Source: Acidimicrobiia bacterium
GTDB lineage: Bacteria > Actinomycetota > Acidimicrobiia > Acidimicrobiales > Poriferisodalaceae
Assembly (NCBI GenBank): GCA_022820505.1
Contig: JAJEFK010000016.1
Coordinates: forward strand, 1 to 64,000
DNA: 64,000 nucleotides
Direction: 5' to 3'
Part shown: piece after piece, positions 29,325-38,044 of the stretch
Position numbering within the stretch: position 1 is the stretch's first letter
Layout: every line of letters begins with the position of its first letter
Program-made: the position numbers and the translations under genes
The notes under the pieces: generated by a model
The model's input: only the letters and a program-made list of their open reading frames with translations
The model's database searches: none
Told to the model about the DNA's origin: nothing

Positions 29325-30128
29325 CTACCGGAACTTCGGCGGGCGCTTCTCCAAGAACGCAGCCACGGCCTCGCGGTGATCGTCGGATGCACGAGCGATG
29401 TTCAGCGCCTCCAGCTCACGACGCTGCACCGCACCCAGATCGGTGTCGGATCCGTTGGCGGAAAGCAACTGCTTGGTGAGCTGCAGCATGGTGGGCGGGT
29501 TCTCGGCATAGCTGCTCGCGCGTGCGAGGGCCGCTTCGAGCACGTCGCCGTCGGTGACGTCGTCGACGAGGCCCATCTCGCCCGCTTCGTCGCCCGTGAC
29601 AATCCGGCCGGACAGCGCGAGGTCCGACGCTGCGCCCCAGCCGCAGCGCTGGATGAGGATGTGCGACGAGGCCAGCTCCGGCGTGACGCCCATCTTCACG
29701 AAGCGGCACGACAGCTTGGCCTCGCTGTGGGCAATGAGGAAGTCCATCGACAGGATCATGGTGAGGCCGACGCCGATCGAGGCGCCGTTGATGGCCGCCA
29801 CCATGGGCTTGGAGCTGCGAACGAGCTCGACCCAGTCGTCTGCGGCGGAGTCATCGTGGGCCGCCGCTTCGCCCACGCTGCTGCCCGCTTCGTCGGCGGC
29901 GTCGATGCGGGCCGCGAAGACCTCGGCAATGTCGGCGCCTGCGCAGAATCCGCGACCGGCACCAGTGATGACGAACGCCCCGATCGACGGATCGTCGTTG
30001 CCGGCCCGCACCGCGTGCGTCAGCTCCGACTGCATGCGCGGCGTCCACGCGTTCAGCTTCTCCGGCCGGTTCAGCGTCAGCACCCGCACGTCGTCGCGGT
30101 CGGTCACGGTGATCTGCTCGTACTCCAT
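29325..30128 (-). CDS. Enoyl-CoA hydratase
   Basis: This 267-residue crotonase-family protein has CAGADIAEV near residue 65, NGASIGVGLTMILSMD near 118 and MGVTPELASSHIL, which places Glu at the second catalytic position. This is the hydratase form, unlike the Asp-type paralogue at 23334. An insertion (about 20 residues of Asp/Ala) follows the first motif. It is followed by mutM in the same direction with 72 bases between. The substrate is unknown. Confidence 0.87.
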   Translation of the reverse strand: MEYEQITVTDRDDVRVLTLNRPEKLNAWTPRMQSELTHAVRAGNDDPSIGAFVITGAGRGFCAGADIAEVFAARIDAADEAGSSVGEAAAHDDSAADDWVELVRSSKPMVAAINGASIGVGLTMILSMDFLIAHSEAKLSCRFVKMGVTPELASSHILIQRCGWGAASDLALSGRIVTGDEAGEMGLVDDVTDGDVLEAALARASSYAENPPTMLQLTKQLLSANGSDTDLGAVQRRELEALNIARASDDHREAVAAFLEKRPPKFR

Positions 30129-30186
30129 CTCGATGCTCCCAAGTTCGCAGGATCGGGCTACAGCATGGCCGCTGAGCGCGCAGCAG

Positions 30187-30270
30187 TGCTCATGCGGCGA
30201 TCAGTGATCGATGCGGGCTGGCTCACGCAGCCAGCTGTGCTCAATGCGGCATCGCTCACGCAGCGATGCC
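30187..30270. repeat. Array of three short hairpins at the end of the nuclease gene
   Basis: Three inverted repeats follow one another, each preceded by ATGCGG: CGATCagtGATCG, GCTGGCTcacgcAGCCAGC (30217-30235) and GGCATCGCTcacgcAGCGATGCC (30248-30270). The last two have the same CACGC loop but different, fully paired stems. The third overlaps the stop of the RecB-like gene. On the minus strand it lies directly after that gene and before the hydratase start. Confidence 0.7.
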
Positions 30271-31131
30271 CGTTCTCCGCTGGTGCTCGAGTTGGCCTTC
30301 GGGACAGTCGTCGCGATAGGGACACCAGCTGCACAACGGGCCCGGGGTGGGATCGAAGCATCCCGTTGCAGCGGCCTCAGCGATCCGACCCCACGTGTCG
30401 CAATGTTCGCCGACCGCCGCGGAGACAGCGTCGGCGTCGAATGGGCGGGCGATCTCGGTGGGCCGGCGATCCTTGCGGCCAGCACCCGTCTCGCCCAGGT
30501 ACAGCAGCCGCACCTCGCTCACATCGTCGCCGACCGATTCCAGCGCAGCTGCATACAGCCAGACCTGCGACAGGCGGCTGTCCACAAAGCGCTGCGAGGG
30601 CGGGCGCCCGGTCTTGTAGTCGGTGACGCGCAGACCTTCGGGCACCCGGTCGACGAGATCCACGATGCCCCGGAACGGCACACCCTCCAGCGACGTGTGT
30701 ACATCTCGCTCGCGATCCACCACATCGACCTCGGCGGGATCCACCAGCTGGAAGTACCCCTCGACGTCGGTCCACGCGTTCCATCGAAAGGCCCGTTCCT
30801 GGGCTTCAGGCAACTCCAGCGCCACGAAATCGGGATTCTCCGCTAGCTGCGGCCACAGATCCCGGCAGATGGCACGGGCCCGCTCGAGCGTGCGCTGCGC
30901 GGGCGCGACCGCGAGCAGCTCCTCCAGCACGTGATGCACGAACGTGCCACGCAGCGCCGGCTCTCCGGGAGGGTCCGGCAGCTTGTCGACGTAGCGGAAC
31001 TTCCAGCGCCGCGCGCACTGCCGGAACGTGGACGCGCCCGAAGGACTCAGGCTCCGCGGAAGCTCGACCTCTAGCGCGTCGTCGACAGCGACGCTGCCGG
31101 TGCGGGGTTCCACGTTCACAGCGTGGCCCAT
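30256..31131 (-). CDS. RecB-family PD-(D/E)XK nuclease with iron-sulfur cysteines
   Basis: This 291-residue nuclease resembles Cas4/AddB-type RecB exonucleases. The nuclease motifs are RGTFVHHVLEELL near residue 74, GIVDLVDR and VTDYKTGRPP. Four cysteines (one in FRQCARRWKFRYV and three in CSWCPYRDDC) are placed as in the 4Fe-4S cage of Cas4-like enzymes. No CRISPR genes are nearby, so a general DNA repair role is likely. The track start (31218) would overlap the upstream small gene; ATG 31131 or GTG 31140 avoids that. Confidence 0.85.
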   Translation of the reverse strand: MGHAVNVEPRTGSVAVDDALEVELPRSLSPSGASTFRQCARRWKFRYVDKLPDPPGEPALRGTFVHHVLEELLAVAPAQRTLERARAICRDLWPQLAENPDFVALELPEAQERAFRWNAWTDVEGYFQLVDPAEVDVVDRERDVHTSLEGVPFRGIVDLVDRVPEGLRVTDYKTGRPPSQRFVDSRLSQVWLYAAALESVGDDVSEVRLLYLGETGAGRKDRRPTEIARPFDADAVSAAVGEHCDTWGRIAEAAATGCFDPTPGPLCSWCPYRDDCPEGQLEHQRRTGIAA

Positions 31132-31160
31132 CCGGTCACCGGGTACGTGGATGGTTTTCT

Positions 31161-31457
31161 CTAGCGACGGCGCCAGCGGCGCCACAGCCACCACGCCACG
31201 ACTGCGGCAATCAGCCATCCAACCGCGACCGCACCGCCGAACGCTGCGAGCAGGCGCCGGTCGACCGGCTCGGCTTGGCGCGGCAGGAGGTGCGATGCGG
31301 GCGCGGGCGCCGGATCGGCATCGGTGTCGGCGACCGGAGCATCTGCGGCGGACGATGCGGCTGATGTCTCAGAACCCTCAGCCGCAGGCAGATCGCCTGG
31401 AAGCGCGGCCGTGCCGTCGACGCTCGGCCGTGGTCGGTTCGGGTCGTAATCTGCCAT
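31161..31457 (-). CDS. Small single-pass membrane protein
   Basis: This 98-residue protein has a disordered Ala/Asp/Pro-rich N-terminus (residues 1-60) and one C-terminal membrane helix (LLAAFGGAVAVGWLIAAVVAWWLW), with a very basic end (RRWRRR). No family was recognised. ATG 31457 is chosen over the track start (31718) because the upstream extension lies inside parA. It sits 46 bases downstream of parA in the same direction, so it could anchor a ParA partner, although nothing else supports that. Confidence 0.6.
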   Translation of the reverse strand: MADYDPNRPRPSVDGTAALPGDLPAAEGSETSAASSAADAPVADTDADPAPAPASHLLPRQAEPVDRRLLAAFGGAVAVGWLIAAVVAWWLWRRWRRR

Positions 31458-31503
31458 GGTCACACCCTGCAGCGACAAGCAATCCGAGCGTACCGCCGAC
31501 CCG

Positions 31504-32274
31504 TCAGGCCAATCGGCTCCCCAAGTCGGCCCAGAGCTCGTCGAATGCCTGCACCGCTTCAGGTGCACCGGGCCGGCGGCCGAGCGCCCGCAGCGGCAGC
31601 GACTGCCCGGAGGCCTCGGCGATGGCAGCCCGTTGCGGGATTGGCGGCAACAACTCCGCGCCGAAACGCTCAGCGAGCTGCTGGGCCCAATAGGCGTTGT
31701 CACGGGTGCGCCCCACACGGTTCAGCACGACACCGGCGATCGTTGGCGTGCCTTGGCGTTGCGCGACTCGGCCGACGGTGGACCGCATGAGGTCGACGCC
31801 GTCGGCCGCCCAGGCAGCCGGCTCGGTCACCACCAGGGCACGGTCGGCTGCGAAGAGCCCGTTGATGCACAGCAGCCCCAACGACGGCGGGCAATCGATG
31901 AGCACCAGATCGTGGTTCACGCCGGCCAGCGCGATGCGCAGCCGATCCTGAGCACCCACCAGGTCAGCCGCCATCTGCGGTTCCCGGCTGGCCATCGCAT
32001 AGCTGCCGGGGACCAGCTGCGGGCACGGTCCATCGGGAGGCCAGCGAGCGTCGGTGACCGCCGCCAGCACCGCGCCCGGCGCGGGATCGGCGAGTGCGTC
32101 GTCGACGCTCGGCGATCCGTTCCACACACCGAGGCCAGCCGACGCATTGGATTGCGGGTCGAGATCCACAACGAGAACGCTCAGCCCGGAGGCGCAGGCT
32201 GCCTCGGCGATGCCGAGTGCGACGGTGGTTTTGCCCACGCCGCCCTTCTGGTTCACCACGGCCAGCGTCGTCAT
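31504..32274 (-). CDS. ParA/MinD family ATPase
   Basis: This 256-residue protein starts with the deviant Walker A motif NQKGGVGKTTVALGIAEA. Walker A' is VVDLDPQSNAS near residue 38 and Walker B is VLIDCPPSLGLLC near 122. Such ATPases position DNA or protein complexes. There is no parB gene beside it, so this is an orphan ParA and not obviously the chromosome partition system. It is 36 bases from mshC and 46 bases from the small membrane protein, all in the same direction. Confidence 0.85.
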   Translation of the reverse strand: MTTLAVVNQKGGVGKTTVALGIAEAACASGLSVLVVDLDPQSNASAGLGVWNGSPSVDDALADPAPGAVLAAVTDARWPPDGPCPQLVPGSYAMASREPQMAADLVGAQDRLRIALAGVNHDLVLIDCPPSLGLLCINGLFAADRALVVTEPAAWAADGVDLMRSTVGRVAQRQGTPTIAGVVLNRVGRTRDNAYWAQQLAERFGAELLPPIPQRAAIAEASGQSLPLRALGRRPGAPEAVQAFDELWADLGSRLA

Positions 32275-32310
32275 CGCGAGTGCCCTACTCCAGCGTGGGC
32301 GAGCACCGTG

Positions 32311-33513
32311 TCACGGCGCCGCTGTCGCGAGCGGTGAGGACAAGTCGATGCCGCACAGGGCCGCCGCGGCCACCAGCTCTCCTCGCAGCGTGGCACCGGC
32401 GGCCCCGCTCTCCACGGCTGCAGCGGCGTCGAGCAGCGCAGTGCGAGCCATCGGCGCATTGAGGTCGTCATCCAGCACAGCCTGCACCTCAGCGAGCAGG
32501 CCCGATGACCCTTCTCCCAGTCGGGCGGCTGCCGAAGTCCCGCCGGCGGCTGCCACCAGCGTGTCCAAGTCGCGCTGAGCAGTAAGGCCTTCCGAATCGA
32601 ACCACTCCCATTCAGTGCGGTAGTGGTGCGCCATGAGCGCCAGCCGGATGGCCCTGGGATCGATGCGGGCACGCAGATCCGAGATGAAGACCAGGTTGCC
32701 GAGCGATTTCGACATCTTGTGCCCTTGGTACGAGACCAGGGCCGCATGCACCCAGTAACGGGCCAGCGGAGCACCGTGCAGCGCCTCGCTTTGGGCGATC
32801 TCGCACTCGTGGTGCGGGAACACCAGGTCGCCGCCCCCGCCATGTATGTCGATGGTCTCGCCGAGCGCCGCGTAGCCCATGGCCGAGCACTCGATGTGCC
32901 AGCCAGGCCGTCCCGGGCCGAACGGCGACGGCCACGAAGGCTCGCCGTCTGCGCTGGCTTGCCACAGCACGAAGTCGAGCGGGTTGCGCTGGCGGGGGTC
33001 GTCGGGGGTGCCGCCGCGCTCGCTGGCGAGCTCGGTCATGCGCTCGGCGCTGTAGCCGGACAGTTTCCCGAAGTCCGGGAACGTGGTGACGTCGAAGAAG
33101 ACCCGGTCGGCCGAAACGTAGGCATGCCCGGCATCGAGCAGCCGGGAGATCATGGCGATCATGGCATCGATGGACCGGGTGGCCCGTGGCTCGTGCGCCG
33201 CAGGCCGTGTTCGAAGTGCAGCCATGTCGGCTTCGAAGCGATCGATCTCCCGCTCGGCCAGCGACAGGTAGTGCTCGCCCAGCTCGGCCGCCTTGGGCAG
33301 GATGCTGTCGTCGACGTCGGTGTAGTTGCGCACCAGCGTGACGGTGTGACCCATGTCTTCGAGCCGGCGGATCAGCAGGTCATAGGCCAGATACGTGGCG
33401 GCGTGCCCGAGGTGGGTGGCGTCGTAGGGCGTGATGCCGCACACGTACATGCCGACGTGATCGTCGAATTCCATCTCGACGATGGAGCGCTGCGCGGTGT
33501 CGTAGATGCGCAT
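32311..33513 (-). CDS. mshC: L-cysteine:1D-myo-inositol 2-amino-2-deoxy-alpha-D-glucopyranoside ligase
   Basis: This 400-residue class I synthetase-like enzyme attaches cysteine to glucosaminyl-inositol, the third step of mycothiol synthesis. It has the start [20 protein letters not shown], the zinc residues Cys (VCG), HIEC and HHECE, and KMSKS as [10 protein letters not shown]. It lacks the anticodon-binding C-terminus of cysteinyl-tRNA synthetase, and the [11 protein letters not shown] signature is the MshC form. Mycothiol is the main thiol of actinobacteria, so this gene supports that placement. The start is ATG 33513, with GTG 33519 two codons earlier. It is divergent from the gene at 33546 across about 30 bases. 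Confidence 0.9.
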   Translation of the reverse strand: MRIYDTAQRSIVEMEFDDHVGMYVCGITPYDATHLGHAATYLAYDLLIRRLEDMGHTVTLVRNYTDVDDSILPKAAELGEHYLSLAEREIDRFEADMAALRTRPAAHEPRATRSIDAMIAMISRLLDAGHAYVSADRVFFDVTTFPDFGKLSGYSAERMTELASERGGTPDDPRQRNPLDFVLWQASADGEPSWPSPFGPGRPGWHIECSAMGYAALGETIDIHGGGGDLVFPHHECEIAQSEALHGAPLARYWVHAALVSYQGHKMSKSLGNLVFISDLRARIDPRAIRLALMAHHYRTEWEWFDSEGLTAQRDLDTLVAAAGGTSAAARLGEGSSGLLAEVQAVLDDDLNAPMARTALLDAAAAVESGAAGATLRGELVAAAALCGIDLSSPLATAAP

Positions 33514-33545
33514 TCCCACGGCCCGACACGGTACTGTCGGAGCGG

Positions 33546-34724
33546 GTGGACAGGCGTGGAAGCGACCGTGCGCTGCTCGAGCGGATCGCCCTGTACCGGC
33601 ATCGCCGCGAGCTGCCGCCGCTGCAACCCGCGGTCATCGATGAGCTTGCCGAATGGCTGAAAATACACGGCTCAGACCCGCTGACGTACGTGTGCGATCT
33701 CTTCGAGCGTCACCAAGTGGTCTTCGTGGGCCACCACACCCCCACACGCCGCGCTGGGCTGTTCCTGCAGGATCTCGTGGCAGCGGCATACCGGTCAGGC
33801 GTGGGCATCGTGGCCATGGAGTACGCGTGCGTCGACGACCAGGCCCGGCTTGACGCGGTGGTGACCGGCACGACGTTCGATGAGCAGCTTGCGCGAGACG
33901 CATTGCTCCGCTGGGGCATACGCCACAACTTCGTTTACCGCGAATACCTCAATGTGCTGAGCGCAGTCTGGGAGGTGAACCGTCGCTTCGCCGGTGGCGG
34001 GCCGCCGATGCGTGTCCTGGCGCTTGACTACGACCTCGACCTCGATGCCGTCACCGACACGGCCGACCTGCGCACCTCGTACGCGTGGCCGCACCTGCGC
34101 AGCCGTGGCCCGGTGTCGGCGCACATGTGCGACGTGTTGCTCGCCGAGGTCGTCGAGCCGGGGCATCGCGCACTCGTGCTGGCCCGCACCGCTCACGCGC
34201 TCACGAGGGCCAGGCGGCTGCCGCACCGGGTGTGGGACGCGATCGATGCCGAGATCGTCGGCGGTCACGTGGTGGGCGCGGCGAATCGTGTGTACGAGGT
34301 GGTGGCCGACCGAGCCGTCACCGTGCTGATCCACGAGCCGCTGCCGGCCGACGGCGAGCTGTGCGACTACGCGCTGGTCGCCGACGGTGTGCTCGATGCG
34401 GCGTTCGCCATGCACGACGACCTGGCCGTACCACTCGCCTTCGACGTGGATCAGGGGCCTGCGGCCCGGCTCGGCTGCACGACGAGCCTGGATCGCGAGC
34501 CTCTCGGCAGCCTCGCCACCGGTTGGATCTACCTCGAACCCGACTACGAGCGCCGTGCTCCGACCCCGCTGCCCGAACCGGTGCCTGCGGTGTACGTGGA
34601 ACACGCCCGGCGCTATGCCCTCGATCCGGCGCTGCGAGACGAGAAATCGACCCCAGGCGACTTCGCGGCGGCCGTGTCCGAATCAGCAGCGGCGGCAGAG
34701 CTGGCCTGGACACAGGTGCTCTAG
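33546..34724 (+). CDS. Conserved protein, tandem paralogue 1 (possible EreA/ChaN-like fold)
   Basis: This 392-residue soluble protein shows DLFERHQVVFVGHH near residue 52, GIVAMEYACVDDQARLDAV, NFVYREYLNVLSAVWEVNR and RVLALDYDLDLDAV. Later blocks are ALVLARTAHALTRAR and YVYLEPDYERR-like endings. The alternating beta strands with a GH/E pattern recall the EreA/ChaN (Tiki) superfamily, but this is weak. The next gene encodes a clear paralogue in the same order of blocks. No function can be assigned. GTG 33546 lies only about 30 bases from the divergent mshC start. Confidence 0.5.
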   Translation: MDRRGSDRALLERIALYRHRRELPPLQPAVIDELAEWLKIHGSDPLTYVCDLFERHQVVFVGHHTPTRRAGLFLQDLVAAAYRSGVGIVAMEYACVDDQARLDAVVTGTTFDEQLARDALLRWGIRHNFVYREYLNVLSAVWEVNRRFAGGGPPMRVLALDYDLDLDAVTDTADLRTSYAWPHLRSRGPVSAHMCDVLLAEVVEPGHRALVLARTAHALTRARRLPHRVWDAIDAEIVGGHVVGAANRVYEVVADRAVTVLIHEPLPADGELCDYALVADGVLDAAFAMHDDLAVPLAFDVDQGPAARLGCTTSLDREPLGSLATGWIYLEPDYERRAPTPLPEPVPAVYVEHARRYALDPALRDEKSTPGDFAAAVSESAAAAELAWTQVL

Positions 34725-34784
34725 CTCGGCTCCGGGTCGGCGCGCTGTCAGATTCCGGGCCGCCAGCGGGCAGACTCATGGGCG

Positions 34785-35936
34785 GTGCCGCCCGAAGACC
34801 CCACCGACGACGAGCGGCCCCCGTCCGCGCTCCAGTCCCCGGAGGAATACCTGGGCGACTTGTGCGGTCGCCACCAGATCGTCCTGCTCGGCGATCAGGT
34901 CGGAGTCCGACAGCACCTGGGATTCCTGGCGGGCACGCTCGCCGAGTTGGCCGACAACGGCGTGGAGAATCTCGCTTGGGAGTTCACCAACTCGCGCCGC
35001 CAAGCCGAGCTTGATGCCCTGATCGATGCCCCCGTGTGGGACAGCAGGGCCTGCGCCGACCTCTTCGTCGATCTGCTCGGTGCCGGGTTCGGCTACCGGG
35101 AATATGCCGATGTGCTGCACGCGGTCTGGAAGCACAACACCGCAGAGCGCCGCCGTGATGACGATCGGCGACCCATCCGCGTGATCGCGCTCGGCCTGCC
35201 CACCTACGTGGAAGACCCCGACCTGCTCGACGGTCGCTCTGCCGCGGAGCTCGGGCTGCGGAACTGGTCGTTGGGCGGGCACTACCGGGACATGTCCGCG
35301 TTCCACGCCGCCAGCGTCCTCACCGCCGAGGTGCTCCGCGGGGGCCAACGGGCGCTCGTGTACATGAACGTCGCCGCCACTACGACCGGCCTCATCGAGT
35401 GGGTGGACGGCTCGCCGACTACCTCTGCGGGCAACCTCCTGTGGCGGTGGATGAGCGACGGCTGCCGACGTGTCGTGTTCCACGGCGCAGTGTCCGACAC
35501 CGCCGCCGCCGAACGGGTCGAGGAGCTGATCTCACGGTCGCCGGAGGGGCGTGGCGGCACCGACATCCGCTTCGGCTTGGACTTGGCAGCGTCAACGCTC
35601 GGCAGTGTTGCGATGACGGAGGTGCAGGGCTCGGTTGACGGCGCCGATACCTCGCTGCGGCTGCGCGAGGTGGCCGACGGCTACGTCTATCTGGGGCCGC
35701 GAGCCGGCTGGGAACCGTGTTCGCTGATCGACGACCTGATCACCGACGAGAACTTCGCTAGTGCCGAAGCCCGCTACCGGGCACTCGATCCCCGACCGGA
35801 GCCCTACACACGCGACGAGCTCGACGAGGTGCGCCGTACCGGGCAGCAGGAGCTGTCGGCAGCCTGGCCGCCGCTGCCGGAACCGCCCGAGGAGCCGAAG
35901 CGGCGTTTCGCACGTTTCCGCAAGAACGACTCGTAG
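34785..35936 (+). CDS. Conserved protein, tandem paralogue 2
   Basis: This 383-residue protein repeats the plan of its neighbour: DLCGRHQIVLLGDQ near residue 30, GVENLAWEFTNSRRQAELDAL, GFGYREYADVLHAVWKHN, RVIALGLP and a C-terminal GYVYLGPRAGWEP. It differs at positions that are charged or His in paralogue 1 (VGHH becomes LGDQ; the AHALTR block becomes VAATTTG). An old duplication with divergent roles is likely. The C-terminal tail (EEPKRRFARFRK) is basic. It is followed 8 bases later by a phosphatase gene. Confidence 0.5.
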   Translation: MPPEDPTDDERPPSALQSPEEYLGDLCGRHQIVLLGDQVGVRQHLGFLAGTLAELADNGVENLAWEFTNSRRQAELDALIDAPVWDSRACADLFVDLLGAGFGYREYADVLHAVWKHNTAERRRDDDRRPIRVIALGLPTYVEDPDLLDGRSAAELGLRNWSLGGHYRDMSAFHAASVLTAEVLRGGQRALVYMNVAATTTGLIEWVDGSPTTSAGNLLWRWMSDGCRRVVFHGAVSDTAAAERVEELISRSPEGRGGTDIRFGLDLAASTLGSVAMTEVQGSVDGADTSLRLREVADGYVYLGPRAGWEPCSLIDDLITDENFASAEARYRALDPRPEPYTRDELDEVRRTGQQELSAAWPPLPEPPEEPKRRFARFRKNDS

Positions 35937-35944
35937 TTCGCGCC

Positions 35945-36466
35945 GTGCTGCACCGCATCGACGAGATCCCGCTTCGGGCTGCTGAGGTGACCGGCCGCCT
36001 GTTCGTGACCAACTTCTCCGCAGTCGGGCCCGATCCGGCGGCCGCGCTGGATCGGGTGGGCGCATCGGTGGTGGCGTGCATGCTGACGCGCCACGAGATC
36101 GATCTGCGCTATCCCGACTACGGCGAGTGGCTCACTTCCCACAGCGACGCTGCCAGCAGCCCCCATGCACTGTGGCTGCCTACGCCAGACGGAGGTGTCA
36201 CGACGGACGGGCCGGTGCTCGAACTCGTGGAGCTTGTCGTTTCAGCGCTGGATCGCGGCGACAGCGTCCTCGTGCACTGCGGTGCTGGCATGGCGCGCAC
36301 GGCGGTGATCGGGATCCTGACGATGGTTGCCTTCGGCACCGACCCGGCCGCGGCCGCTGTTGACTTCCGAGCGGCCCGTCCCGGCGGAGGTCCCGACGGT
36401 CCTCCCCAAGAACGCCAGATCGCCCGCCTCATCCCCAAGGCCAAACGGCTGCGCGCCAGCAGCTGA
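35945..36466 (+). CDS. Dual-specificity/tyrosine phosphatase family protein
   Basis: This 173-residue protein carries the cysteine phosphatase loop HCGAGMARTAVIG (HCx5R) near residue 104. The conserved general acid could be the Asp in LPTPDGGV. The start is GTG 35945, 8 bases after the stop of the second paralogue, so the three genes probably form one unit. Substrate is unknown; protein or small phosphoester are both possible. Confidence 0.75.
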   Translation: MLHRIDEIPLRAAEVTGRLFVTNFSAVGPDPAAALDRVGASVVACMLTRHEIDLRYPDYGEWLTSHSDAASSPHALWLPTPDGGVTTDGPVLELVELVVSALDRGDSVLVHCGAGMARTAVIGILTMVAFGTDPAAAAVDFRAARPGGGPDGPPQERQIARLIPKAKRLRASS

Positions 36467-36472
36467 CGCGGC

Positions 36473-37288
36473 CTAGCCCGCGTCCGCGTCGGTGCCGTCG
36501 TGTGCTTCCCAGCGCCAGCCGGAGCGGACCATGATGCAGCGGCGGCGAGGGCCCGGGGCATCGAGGTCGCCGTCAGGAAAGGCGGCATCGCCGACGTACA
36601 CGGCAATGTGACCCGGATCGGTCTCCGGCGACGGGATGATCTGAGTGTGGAAGCACGTGTGACCGTTGATCGAGGCCAGCACATCGGCAGTGCGTGTGAA
36701 GCCTGACAGCCAGGTGAGCGTCACGAACGTGGGCGTGACGAACTCGATCTCGCCTGCTGCTCGCCGCTCCAGCGCCGCCGCCGGCGACACCCAGGCATGG
36801 TCCAGGATCTCGCTGCCGTCGACACGTACCGCATCCAGATCGGCTGGTGCCTCGCAGATGAAGAAATGCGTCGAGAACCGCTTCGGCCGGATCGGCGGCG
36901 GCAGCCAGTGGGCGAAGTGGATCAGTTCGGCGCCAGAGAGGTCGATGCCGGCCTCTTCGTGCGCCTCCCGAACTGCTGCTGTGCGAAACCCGCGCCGGTG
37001 ACCGTCATGCAGGCCAGCTGCGCCAGCGGTGCGGAGGTCGCACGCGGCCACCACATCGCCGGGCGTGTCGCGATCGGGCGGGTCCACCCGACCACCGGGA
37101 AATACCCACATGCCGCCGAAGAAGCCACGCGAGTTGCGCCGGAGCATGAGCACCTCGATATGCGCTCCTGCGTCGCTCTCCGCGGCGTCGAATCCGTGAC
37201 CTGGCGCAGCCGCGGGCGTGCCGTCGCGCAGCACCACGACGGTCGCCGCGTCGATCGGCGCGGGCGGTGCTGTGGGGGAATCGTTCAT
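36473..37288 (-). CDS. Nudix hydrolase, NUDT19/NudL-like
   Basis: The protein has 271 residues. The Nudix catalytic helix AAVREAHEEAGIDL lies near residue 108. The first glycine block FPGGRVDPPD is separated from it by an insert of about 30 residues, as in NUDT19-like coenzyme A diphosphatases. VVLRDGTPAAAPGH and VLMLRRNSRGFFGGMWVFPGG match that subgroup. It may therefore act on CoA or acyl-CoA. It is convergent with the phosphatase gene, with 6 bases between stops. Confidence 0.78.
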   Translation of the reverse strand: MNDSPTAPPAPIDAATVVVLRDGTPAAAPGHGFDAAESDAGAHIEVLMLRRNSRGFFGGMWVFPGGRVDPPDRDTPGDVVAACDLRTAGAAGLHDGHRRGFRTAAVREAHEEAGIDLSGAELIHFAHWLPPPIRPKRFSTHFFICEAPADLDAVRVDGSEILDHAWVSPAAALERRAAGEIEFVTPTFVTLTWLSGFTRTADVLASINGHTCFHTQIIPSPETDPGHIAVYVGDAAFPDGDLDAPGPRRRCIMVRSGWRWEAHDGTDADAG

Positions 37289-37297
37289 AGGGCCGGC

Positions 37298-37948
37298 TTA
37301 TGCGGTATCCCGGGTTCGCAGCTCGAGGCGATCGGAGCCGGCGTCCATGCCGGGCAGCGGGCGCGAGACGTAGCCGCTGTGCTTGGCCAGCAGCTCCACC
37401 ACCATCTCCTCGGCTTCGGCCCAGTCGTGGGCCCGTGGTCCTTCCACCTGGGCGTTGTAGGGCTGGTCGAAGGTGATCGCGTACCCACCCGCGGCACGGA
37501 TGTCGATCACGTTGTGCGGAGCGTCTTCGATATAGGCGTCAGCGTTCACCATCGCCTTGTCGGCCACGAAGCAGATGTCGCGATAGGGGATGCGCTCGCG
37601 GTCGAGCCACTCGACCGTGTCGCTCACCGTCACGCGGTGGCCCCAGCTCACATACAGGCGGTGGGTCACGATCCGTATCCACACGCCGGCGTCGGACAGC
37701 CGCCAGAGCGCCTCAGAGCACCCCTCCATGGGCTCCATCTCGCGGAACATGCGGTAGTCGATGACGGCGATGCGATGGAGCTCTTCGAACTCGCCGTCGG
37801 CGAGGCCCCACTCGGTGAAGTTCCAGCCACGCACGAGCGGCAACGAGTCCTCCGGAACTCCGCGCTCGGCCGCAACCACGCGACGGAAGGCCTCGGTGTG
37901 CATGCCGCACACACCGTCGAGGTCCACTGCAAGCACGAACGCAGGCAC
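37298..37948 (-). CDS. HAD-family 5'-nucleotidase-like protein
   Basis: This 216-residue protein has the HAD start LAVDLDGVCGMHTEAF (motif I, DxDG), then IRIVTHRLYVSWGH (motif II Thr) and VADKAMVNADAYIEDAPHNV (motifs III and IV). The layout resembles the 5'(3')-deoxyribonucleotidase (NT5C) family. The start is GTG 37948. It is upstream of the Nudix gene in the same direction, with 9 bases between, which suggests a small nucleotide-cleaning unit. Confidence 0.72.
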   Translation of the reverse strand: MPAFVLAVDLDGVCGMHTEAFRRVVAAERGVPEDSLPLVRGWNFTEWGLADGEFEELHRIAVIDYRMFREMEPMEGCSEALWRLSDAGVWIRIVTHRLYVSWGHRVTVSDTVEWLDRERIPYRDICFVADKAMVNADAYIEDAPHNVIDIRAAGGYAITFDQPYNAQVEGPRAHDWAEAEEMVVELLAKHSGYVSRPLPGMDAGSDRLELRTRDTA

Positions 37949-38044
37949 TGCAGCAACCTAACAACCTGGCCGCTGCAGACTCCGGTGATTCCGGCACGGC
38001 GCCAAACTGCGGCGATCATCGCCGCAAGTGCCATGCTGGGCCCG

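Noticed and set aside
30187-30270. CRISPR-like array
   Set aside because: Repeats are only 6 bases, the units are hairpins of different stems, and there are no spacers of equal length or cas genes.
31161-31718. 185-residue form of the small membrane protein
   Set aside because: The first 87 residues are antisense-like Arg/Ser/Cys-rich sequence within parA; ATG 31457 is the sensible start.
32311-33513. Cysteinyl-tRNA synthetase
   Set aside because: The protein lacks the anticodon-binding C-terminal domain and has the MshC N-terminal signature.
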